Assembly (NCBI GenBank): GCA_021323855.1
Contig: JAJPKE010000045.1
Location: forward strand, 372,001-436,000
Direction: 5' to 3'
DNA from: Chloroflexota bacterium
GTDB taxonomy: Bacteria; Chloroflexota; Ktedonobacteria; Ktedonobacterales; JADMIN01
DNA length: 64,000 bases
The notes beneath the pieces were generated by a model, which was given only the letters and a program-made list of their open reading frames with translations, was not told the DNA's origin and searched no databases. A program made the position numbers and the translations under genes. The first letter of the stretch is position 1. Every line of letters begins with the position of its first letter. Shown in pieces: positions 58,157 to 64,000 of the stretch.

Positions 58157-59443
58157 ATGGCGCAATCCGCTGCTGCTGGCGCACCACTGCGCCACCCTGC
58201 GTTCCAGCGGCTCTGGCTGGGGCTGAGCATCTCGTATCTTGGCGATCAGTTCACCCTCATCGCCTTGCTCTGGTTCGTATTGCAGGTGACTGGCTCTGGC
58301 ACAGCGGTGGGCCTCGTCATTCTCTGCTTCGACCTTCCTGGCATCGTCACCGGGGCGCTCATCGGGCGCCTCCTGGATCGCTACCAGCCGCGTCTGGTGA
58401 TGAGCTTTGACAACCTCGCCCGCGCGGCGCTCATCGCGGCGATTCCCATGCTCTATGCCATAGGGTTGCTGCACCTCTGGCACGTCTTCGTGCTGGCGTT
58501 GCTGGCCGGAGTTCTCTCGCCAGCAACCACCGCCGGAGTGCGCGCGTTTGTTCCACATCTGGTGGATGATCGTGACCTCGACCGCGCCAATGCGCTCACT
58601 GCGGCCAGCTTGCAATTTTCCTATCTCGCTGGCCCAGTGGTGGCGGGCCTCGTTGTCGCCAGGCTGGGTGGACCCTGGGCGCTGTTCGTTGATGCCGCCA
58701 GCTTCTTGCTCATGGGCGTGCTGGCGTTGACGCTGCCAGCGATCACGCGCCCGGCACACACGATAGATTCATCTCACAGTACGCGACACAGCACATCACC
58801 AGTAACCAAACCAGTAACCAAACGGGAGTTGGCGAGTCGCTGGCTCGGCTTCGGCGCGTTGTTTCGTGTGCGCTACGTGCCCGCGCTCACGCTATTGTCG
58901 CTGGTGTTCTTCTTCTCCTACGGCCCACTGGAAGCGGCCCTGCCGGTGTACAGCGGCCAGGCGTTGCATGCGAACGCCGGTGGCTATGGGCTGTTGTGGA
59001 CGGGCTTCGGCGTGGGCGCCTTCGCTGGTGTGCTGACATTGACCCGGCTCTCGCGCCGCTGGCGACCGAGCGTTGCTCTGCCGCTGATCGCGGTGTTCTG
59101 GGGCGCGTTGCTGTGCCCGTTGTTTTTCATCCATCAGCTTCCGCTCGCCATGCTGTTCCTCGGCCTGGCAGGAGCCTCCTGGGCGCCCTACACGCCAATG
59201 GAGACCACCCTGTTGCAACGGCTCGTCCCCGCCGAGATACGCGGCCAGGTGTTTGGCGCGCGGCATTCATTGGTGACGGCGGCGTCACCGCTGGGAGCGG
59301 CGCTCGGTGGCGTGCTGCTGCATTATCTTTCGGCGCCAATGGTGATCGCTATCTCCGGCGTCGCCTGTATCCTCGCGGGGCTGGGTGGCCTCGCCTCACC
59401 TCCTCTACGCCAATTGCGCCAATTGCAACGGGGTGACGGATAG
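58157..59443 (+). CDS. MFS exporter (enterobactin/macrolide exporter-like)
   Basis: The 428-residue protein has the MFS_3 start PLRHPAFQRLWLGLSISYLG and the loop motif GALIGRLLDRYQPRLVMSFD. About twelve membrane segments are visible. It belongs to the same group as the exporters at 14009 and 15418. It follows the VOC gene by 52 bp, which could mean a resistance pair, but this is inference. SD is GGGGGAC, with a slightly long spacing. Confidence 0.83.
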   Translation: MAQSAAAGAPLRHPAFQRLWLGLSISYLGDQFTLIALLWFVLQVTGSGTAVGLVILCFDLPGIVTGALIGRLLDRYQPRLVMSFDNLARAALIAAIPMLYAIGLLHLWHVFVLALLAGVLSPATTAGVRAFVPHLVDDRDLDRANALTAASLQFSYLAGPVVAGLVVARLGGPWALFVDAASFLLMGVLALTLPAITRPAHTIDSSHSTRHSTSPVTKPVTKRELASRWLGFGALFRVRYVPALTLLSLVFFFSYGPLEAALPVYSGQALHANAGGYGLLWTGFGVGAFAGVLTLTRLSRRWRPSVALPLIAVFWGALLCPLFFIHQLPLAMLFLGLAGASWAPYTPMETTLLQRLVPAEIRGQVFGARHSLVTAASPLGAALGGVLLHYLSAPMVIAISGVACILAGLGGLASPPLRQLRQLQRGDG

Positions 59444-59479
59444 AAGCCTCTCATCACACGAAACCGGAGGAGCGGTTAC

Positions 59480-59638
59480 ATGAAATGGGTGAATATATCT
59501 CGTATAGCGATGGACATTTTACAATACCCGCTTGACTTGGCAAGCAATCTCTGGCATGCTTTGCGAAGCAACTTCCTTGTAGGGGAAGCTGCTGCGTGTT
59601 GGAGCAGAGGGACGATAGGATCAATCCCGGTACGATGA
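59480..59638 (+). CDS. Candidate 52-residue small protein
   Basis: A short frame with a good SD (GGAGGAGC, about 6 bases away) encodes MKWVNISRIAMDILQYPLDL followed by ASNLWHALRSNFLVGEAAAC. Composition is mildly hydrophobic and unlike known families. A hairpin (CTTCC-GGAAG) overlaps its second half. It may be a real small gene or a leader for the G1 peptidase that starts 70 bp later. Confidence 0.3.
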   Translation: MKWVNISRIAMDILQYPLDLASNLWHALRSNFLVGEAAACWSRGTIGSIPVR

Positions 59639-59708
59639 TTCTATTCCCTTTACACGCGGTCTTCAACGGCTCAACGAGTTGTCGAACAGTGTTCACACAG
59701 GAGACCAC

Positions 59709-60506
59709 ATGCGTAAGATTGCCCTATTCGTAGCACTTCCTTGCGTAGCAACGATGCTCCTCGCAGGCATCTACCTGTTCAGCCCGCAAGCTGCTTCACA
59801 CGCGCAGGCCAGGACGAGTTCTCCCCTTGCACTCTATCACGGCATGCCCCGCATCAAAGTTCACGGCACGGCGAGCAGCACCAACTGGTCTGGCTATGCC
59901 GTTACGGGCGCCAATGGGGCCTATAGCGATGTCAAAGGTTCGTGGGTCCAGCCATCCGTGACCTGCGGCAGCCGGCAAACCGCCTACTCGTCCTTCTGGG
60001 TTGGCCTGGACGGCTACAACTCCAACAGCGTCGAGCAGCTTGGCACCGACTCAGACTGCTCGCGCGGGCGGCCAACCTACTACGGCTGGTGGGAGATGTA
60101 TCCGAACCCGTCTGTGCAGCTTAGCACCTCGTCGTATCCGGTATCGCCGGGCGACACACTGACGGCTGAGGTCAGCTACAGCGGCGGCAATTATACGCTG
60201 TCCATGTCGTCTTCGCGTGGCTGGAACTTCTCGACAACCCAGAGCGGCAGCTTCAACAATTCGTCCGCTGAGTGGATTGCTGAAGCGCCATCGTCCTGCT
60301 CGTTCACCTGTCATGTGCTTCCGCTGGCCAATTTCGGCACGATGAACTTCTCCAGTTGCACGGCCAACGGCGCGACCATCGGCAGCTACGGTAGCTCGGT
60401 CTGGGTGGACATCACAATGACCACCAGCGGCGGCACGGTGAAAGCGCAGCCCTCCGCGCTCAACGGCAGCGGCGACGGCTTCAGCGACACCTGGCATCAT
60501 AGCTGA
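59709..60506 (+). CDS. G1-family (eqolisin) glutamic endopeptidase, secreted
   Basis: The 265-residue protein has a signal peptide (MRKIALFVALPCVATMLLAG), a short propeptide and the eqolisin domain: NWSGYAVTG near 59, KGSWVQPSVTC, FWVGLDGYNSNSVEQLGTD, and YYGWWEMYPNPS. By alignment from memory with scytalidoglutamic peptidase, the catalytic Gln/Glu pair should be Gln110 (VEQLG) and Glu188 (AEWIAE). Such acid proteases are mostly fungal but occur in some bacteria. It would act in acid surroundings. GGAGACC precedes the ATG. A perfect 16-bp hairpin follows. Confidence 0.8.
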   Translation: MRKIALFVALPCVATMLLAGIYLFSPQAASHAQARTSSPLALYHGMPRIKVHGTASSTNWSGYAVTGANGAYSDVKGSWVQPSVTCGSRQTAYSSFWVGLDGYNSNSVEQLGTDSDCSRGRPTYYGWWEMYPNPSVQLSTSSYPVSPGDTLTAEVSYSGGNYTLSMSSSRGWNFSTTQSGSFNNSSAEWIAEAPSSCSFTCHVLPLANFGTMNFSSCTANGATIGSYGSSVWVDITMTTSGGTVKAQPSALNGSGDGFSDTWHHS

Positions 60507-60544
60507 TTCGCGCTCAGATTTAACAGCCTATAGCTCAACAACGA

Positions 60545-60590
60545 TCTCCCGCTGCGCTCATGCTCCTGAGCGCAGCGGGAGACTCATTTT
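60545..60590 (+). terminator. Strong intrinsic terminator after the glutamic peptidase
   Basis: TCTCCCGCTGCGCTCA (60545-60560) pairs perfectly over 16 bases with TGAGCGCAGCGGGAGA (60567-60582), with a 6-base loop and a following TTTT. Confidence 0.87.
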
Positions 60591-60595
60591 GTGAA

Positions 60596-60976
60596 ATGAT
60601 GATTCCACGCAATCCTGTGCTGGCTGGCTTCTTGCGCGATATTCCTGGCTATATGGAACGTCTTGGCTCCGGCATTCGCTTTATGATGAGCGAGATGCGC
60701 AATATGCTGCTGCCTGATCCTGAGTTCACCGAACATCAAGACTTTGTGGTCACCTTCCGTAATGGGCAGGTAGTGGAGGAGCAAATTGGCCTGAACGAGC
60801 GGCAACAAGTGGCGTTACAAATTGTGCGGGAGAAAGGGAGTATTAGCACTGGAGAGTACTCTCTGGTTACGAGGGCTTCTGAGCGCACAGCATTTCGTGA
60901 TTTGCAAGATCTGGTTGCCAAAAAGCTGCTCGTTGTCCGGGGGAAGACACGAGGCCAACGCTACTATCTGCCCTAA
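60596..60976 (+). pseudogene. C-terminal remnant of an AlbA_2/HATPase_c_4-type regulator
   Basis: The visible ~126 residues begin MMIPRNPVLAGFLRDIPGYM and continue ERLGSGIRFMMSEMRNMLLP, which matches the middle of transcriptional regulators with AlbA_2 and HATPase_c_4 domains, in which this sequence follows the missing N-terminal ~300 residues. The end (STGEYSLVTRASERTAFRDL) is their winged helix. The frame starts right after a terminator hairpin and has no upstream SD, so it is a truncated remnant. It may be expressed only by chance. Confidence 0.6.
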
Positions 60977-61072
60977 ACGTCTGTAAGTGAATTTTGAGGT
61001 GCTAATACTTCTCAAATCCGAGGCTAAACCTCTCTTGTTAAGAGGGTCATGAATCCCCCCGAATTTTGGGTC

Positions 61073-61126
61073 AAAATCCCGCCATCGAATCCCGCCATAC
61101 ATGGCGGGATTCGATGGCGGGATTTT
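61073..61126. repeat. 54-bp perfect palindrome
   Basis: A 26-base arm (61073-61098) is exactly reverse complementary to 61101-61126, with a 2-base centre. Each arm holds two copies of CCCGCCAT separated by CGAAT. It could form a cruciform or an RNA hairpin. It is located 53 bp from the tRNA-Leu 3' end and would lie downstream in its transcript. Confidence 0.85.
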
Positions 61127-61178
61127 ATGTCGAATAACGACTTTTGATATGCCAAATCAAATCTGAATTTACCAGGAT

Positions 61179-61264
61179 TGGTGCCGGCGGTGGGATTCGA
61201 ACCCACAACCCGTTGCCGGGAGCAGTTTTTGAGACTGCCGCGTATACCGTTCCGCCACGCCGGC
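61179..61264 (-). tRNA. tRNA-Leu (anticodon CAA)
   Basis: The minus strand reads GCCGGCGTGGCGGAACGG at the 5' end, the anticodon arm GCAGTCTCAAAAACTGC with loop CTCAAAA and anticodon CAA, a class II variable arm, the T-arm GTGGGTTCGAATCCCAC, and the acceptor end CGCCGGCACCA with encoded CCA. Length is 86 bases. The acceptor stem pairs GCCGGCG with CGCCGGC. It reads UUG codons. A strong promoter lies 51 bases upstream. Confidence 0.95.
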
Positions 61265-61314
61265 CAGCGTGAAGCCTTTTGAAGCAAGGCGATGTTGCTC
61301 ATGTGAGCAGTTGC

Positions 61315-61344
61315 AGTATAGCCGTCCGGCACCGCCCACGTCAA
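61315..61344 (-). promoter_or_regulatory. Promoter of tRNA-Leu
   Basis: On the minus strand TTGACG (61344-61339) and TATACT (61320-61315) are 18 bases apart, like the SRP RNA promoter. Transcription would start about 45 bases before the mature 5' end. Confidence 0.78.
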
Positions 61345-61371
61345 GCGATGGGGTGCTGGCAGGGAATGAGT

Positions 61372-61400
61372 GGGCCAGGCAGCGATACGTTGCCTGGCCC
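61372..61400. other. 10-bp perfect hairpin between tRNA-Leu and the secreted-protein gene
   Basis: GGGCCAGGCA (61372-61381) pairs perfectly with TGCCTGGCCC (61391-61400) around a 9-base loop. It could terminate the minus-strand secreted-protein gene but has no clear T-tract. Confidence 0.5.
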
Positions 61401-61458
61401 GAAGCGTATTAGCGTACTAGAGAATCAACAAGATCAACGCGCTGCAACCCGTCTGATT

Positions 61459-61496
61459 CCCCCTCTCCTCATGGGAGAGGGGGCTACGGGGTGAGG
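61459..61496. repeat. Dispersed GC-rich palindrome, copy 5
   Basis: CCCCCTCTC (61459-61467) pairs with GAGAGGGGG (61475-61483), with the tail CTACGGGGTGAGG. It ends 4 bases before the stop codon (61500-61502) of the minus-strand secreted-protein gene, matching the position of copy 1. Confidence 0.75.
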
Positions 61497-61499
61497 TCA

Positions 61500-63218
61500 T
61501 CAGACACGCGCGATAAAGGTTGCCCAGTCGCCGATGGAGTACTGCGAGGCGACCCAGATGTGGTTCGTGCTGAATCCATCGTAGGAAGCCGCCTCAAAGT
61601 CACCCCAGCGCGAATCGAAGGTCGTCACCGTTCCCTTAATCAGGAAGTGCGGAGACCGCAGCGAACCCAGTGGATCACCCTTCGCGCGCCCAGTGTACAT
61701 GATGCTTGGATTCAGGCTGGCGCTCATCGTGTCGAAGACCATCACGAGCCGCCCGTTCTTGTCCTGCATCATCGCGCCGAAGGAGGCTGCCTGATCGCCG
61801 GCAAAGGCGAGATAGCTGCTCTGGTAGATGCCAGCCGCGAATACCGAGCCACCGGTAAGCGCAGGCTGGAGTTGACCCCAGAAGATGCCCGGCACCGTGC
61901 TGGCCGCGCCGTTCTGGATGGCGGTATCCAGCGAGAAGGAGATCAAGCCGTTGCCCGACCCGACGCTATAGACCGGCGTGCCAGTGATGCGGGTGTCAAT
62001 CGTTTCGACGCACTGGCTGCACCCGGGCTGGTCAGCATTGGGCGGCGTGACGTAGGGGTTGGAGTCCGCAAAGACGCCGCTAATGGTGTTGGTGGCAGGA
62101 TTGTAGGCCCAGATCGAGAAGCCATGACACGCCGTGAAGAAGCAATCATCGCCGAACGGATCGCCGAAGATGTTGAACGAGCTGACCAGATACTCCACGC
62201 CTGGGTCCAGCACTGGCGTCGTGATCGTCTCCACCGGCTGCACGGTATCCAGGACCACGCCGCCCACTGTATAGTCGGCAACGAAGTTGGCAGTTACCGG
62301 CAGGCCGTTCTGCATGGCCGCCTTGTTGGCAAAGCCGGACTCAGCATAGGAGTACGTTCCGGCAATCGAGTCGAACATGTTGCCGCTGAAGGCGATGACA
62401 TCTTTGTTGAAGCCGAACTGCGTGTAGTCAGCGGCGTTGGTTGTGCCCAGCGACATGTCAAAGCTGTAGACATGCTCGATGCCCGTCTTCATGCTGAGAT
62501 TGGCGATCCAATACTTCGTCACGAAGTCGCAGTTTGGCGCAATGCCAAAGCCTGGCGCACCTTCGACCTGAAGGAACGCCACCCAGAAGAGACCGGTGTT
62601 CATATCGTAGAAGGCGCGGGGATCGCTGGTGAAGGGACCAGCAGGATCACAGCCCGCAGGGGTGGGATTGGGGATGCCAAAGAAGACCTGCGAGTTGACG
62701 GGACCGACGACCGGCACTCCCTTTGTGTTGTAGATCTCAATCGAGGTATTGACCGCCTGCAAGACAAAGCTCGGCCCGGAAGCCAGCGCCATATCTGGCG
62801 GCTGGCAGCCACCAAAATACGGGCAGATCGTTGCTGAATCTTGCATGCCCTGGAAGCCGATGACACTGCTCTTGCTGTCGCTCGTCTGCGCCAGCCCCGA
62901 AGCTTTTGGCGCGTGCGTATTATGTGCCGCCGCCGCTTTGGCTGGTATGAGTTTGCTCCCGCTCAGCAGCGGCATGGAGCGATGGGCAGATGCCTGGCTG
63001 GCGGTTTCTTTGGGCAGATTGAACACATTCAAGGTCTGCCCGATCACCTGATGCCCTGCGATTGACTTGGCGCTGAGCTTTGGCCCCGATGTTGCCGAAT
63101 GGTGGGTTAAAGGGCTGGCGGCCACCATTGAGACGCTAACTGCGCTGACAACGAGCGCGACTGCGGCCAGGATGACAAACGTTTTCCCCGTCACATGTCG
63201 TGATTTCACCTGCTGCAT
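61500..63218 (-). CDS. Secreted protein of unknown function, beta-rich
   Basis: The 572-residue protein has a signal peptide (VILAAVALVVSAVSVSMVAA), a Ser/Ala/Lys-rich linker to about 115, then a long beta-rich domain. Recurring features are Cys pairs (ICPYFGGCQPPD, DCFFTACHG, QPGCSQCVET) and aromatic strand motifs (FWVAFLQVEGAPGFGIAPNC). No catalytic motif was recognised; it may be a beta propeller. Start ATG at 63218 begins MQQVKSRHVTG. The stop abuts a dispersed palindrome. Confidence 0.65.
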   Translation of the reverse strand: MQQVKSRHVTGKTFVILAAVALVVSAVSVSMVAASPLTHHSATSGPKLSAKSIAGHQVIGQTLNVFNLPKETASQASAHRSMPLLSGSKLIPAKAAAAHNTHAPKASGLAQTSDSKSSVIGFQGMQDSATICPYFGGCQPPDMALASGPSFVLQAVNTSIEIYNTKGVPVVGPVNSQVFFGIPNPTPAGCDPAGPFTSDPRAFYDMNTGLFWVAFLQVEGAPGFGIAPNCDFVTKYWIANLSMKTGIEHVYSFDMSLGTTNAADYTQFGFNKDVIAFSGNMFDSIAGTYSYAESGFANKAAMQNGLPVTANFVADYTVGGVVLDTVQPVETITTPVLDPGVEYLVSSFNIFGDPFGDDCFFTACHGFSIWAYNPATNTISGVFADSNPYVTPPNADQPGCSQCVETIDTRITGTPVYSVGSGNGLISFSLDTAIQNGAASTVPGIFWGQLQPALTGGSVFAAGIYQSSYLAFAGDQAASFGAMMQDKNGRLVMVFDTMSASLNPSIMYTGRAKGDPLGSLRSPHFLIKGTVTTFDSRWGDFEAASYDGFSTNHIWVASQYSIGDWATFIARV

Positions 63219-63683
63219 CTCCTGTCATGACGACACATACGACATTCTTTTATCTGCCGGCTATCTGCGGGTATGCGACAATCCACTGGTCTGATGAAGG
63301 GGTCAATCTGTTTTCAACCAGGCTAATCTTTCTGTGCTTTTCAGCATCCCATTGCTCTACCAGGAGCCATCCCGGTCTACATGACAACCCCACCACGTCA
63401 TGTCCCGCACGTTCGCCATACGAGAACGCACTCCGCTGTACGCACTCCACCACCACACTACCCGAAGGCATTTCTTGCGAGGAAGTGAACTTTGATCCTC
63501 TCGTCACGAAGACAAGTATACCTATGTTCCAGCAAGAAATCAACCAACATTCGTTCACAGCAAGGATATATGAACAAAGTGTCATCTTGTTACTTTGAGC
63601 AAGCATGGCGACATACCGGCTGGCCATGTGAGACGTTCGGGCACGCGCTGGCATGCGCGTGCCCATCGTGCTAGAGTGAGGGT
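63219..63683. other. Stretch with no gene seen
   Basis: About 465 bases between divergent genes. No convincing gene, terminator or near-consensus promoter was recognised. Confidence 0.35.
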
Positions 63684-64000
63684 ATGGTAAAATCACGCTT
63701 TTCCCTCCTCCCGATGACTGCTTCCCGCTGGCTCTGGACCGGCACGTTGCTGGCGGCGCTTGTGGCTGTGACGCTGGCGATTGCCACACGAGCGGCAACG
63801 CCGGCAAATGGCGTGACGCCGGGCGGCCATGCAGTCGTCGGTGCGCCAGCGCCCCATTTTGCGCTGCCTGCTGAACAGAATGGGCAATTGCTCGCGCAGC
63901 CTATTTCGCTTGCCGCAGAGCGCGGACATCCAGTCGTGTTGTTCTTCTTCTATTCGCTCTGCCCCCATTGTCTGGATCAGGCAGCGGCGGTGCAGACGCT
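63684..64000 (+). CDS. Thioredoxin-like protein, cut by the window edge
   Basis: The frame is open to the right edge. The first ~105 residues begin MVKSRFSLLPMTASRWLWTG, with a membrane anchor LLAALVAVTLAIATRA, then a redoxin start GAPAPHFALPAEQNG and VVLFFFYSLCPHCLDQ, which contains CPHC, a thiol-disulfide oxidoreductase active site. It would be anchored in the membrane with its domain outside, and could be a redoxin of the ResA/Sco type. An ATG at 63714 is an alternative start. The SD is poor at both. Confidence 0.6.
   Translation, partial: MVKSRFSLLPMTASRWLWTGTLLAALVAVTLAIATRAATPANGVTPGGHAVVGAPAPHFALPAEQNGQLLAQPISLAAERGHPVVLFFFYSLCPHCLDQAAAVQT

Noticed and set aside
61491..62837. A 448-codon open frame opposite the secreted-protein gene
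   Set aside because: The opposite strand has a signal peptide, ordered cysteines and a normal start, while this frame has no recognisable domain and an Arg/His-rich shadow composition.
1..64000. CRISPR arrays, rRNA operons, prophage or intact insertion sequences
   Set aside because: No regular direct repeats with spacers, no rRNA sequence, and no transposase or integrase with conserved motifs were seen.

Overview
The window is a GC-rich bacterial chromosome segment with ordinary single-copy genes (dnaX, aroE, one tRNA-Leu, the signal recognition particle RNA) mixed with many exporters, acetyltransferases and exported proteins of unknown role. The long, Alu-type SRP RNA next to dnaX, TTG and GTG starts, strong Shine-Dalgarno (SD) sequences, near-consensus sigma-70 promoters and very high GC suggest Chloroflexota, probably a Ktedonobacteria-like soil organism. 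That assignment is inference; no rRNA is present. No CRISPR array, complete insertion sequence or prophage was seen.

Layout. 1-9.2 kb: a truncated SGNH hydrolase, an alpha/beta hydrolase, three tandem GNAT acetyltransferases, an MFS exporter, an orphan antitoxin-like gene, an ABC-F ribosome-protection-type ATPase and a methyltransferase. 9.2-16.7 kb: an MMPL exporter with two perfect 17-bp operator palindromes and a TetR repressor, an ECF sigma factor with a zinc-ribbon tail, and two MFS exporters. 16.7-22.5 kb: a minus-strand run of a lysozyme-fold lipoprotein, a dual-OB-like protein, two overlapping DUF488 genes, DUF433, HNH nuclease and methylmalonyl-CoA mutase catalytic subunit. 22.5-29.5 kb: aldo/keto reductase, DUF4870, hydrolase, a nonsense-inactivated Rpn-like gene, an Erm rRNA methyltransferase behind an apparent leader-peptide attenuator, and a beta-helix protein. 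29.6-36.8 kb: two ABC exporter cassettes, the second behind a promoter bracketed by palindromes. 36.9-41.7 kb: flotillin, a NfeD-like partner, DUF5808 and a self-regulated XRE regulator. 41.7-45.7 kb: dnaX carrying a 365-residue intein, with the SRP RNA gene upstream. 45.8-64 kb: DUF1269, a redoxin, PPK2, exported proteins, an MscS-like channel, a soluble chemoreceptor, patatin, aroE, a VOC protein, an MFS exporter, a G1 glutamic peptidase, a pseudogene, tRNA-Leu, a secreted protein and the start of a CPHC redoxin.

How the genes work together. The strongest theme is antibiotic and xenobiotic defence: erm, ABC-F, an MMPL pump, four MFS exporters, two ABC exporters and three GNATs, several with visible local regulation. 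The clearest single regulatory unit is the erm leader: promoter, a 9-codon leader peptide with Arg-Ile-Arg, a strong intrinsic terminator, then erm. The least understood set is the HNH-DUF433-DUF488-DUF488-dual-OB block. A dispersed GC-rich palindrome occurs five times, and four copies abut the stop codons of exported-protein genes.
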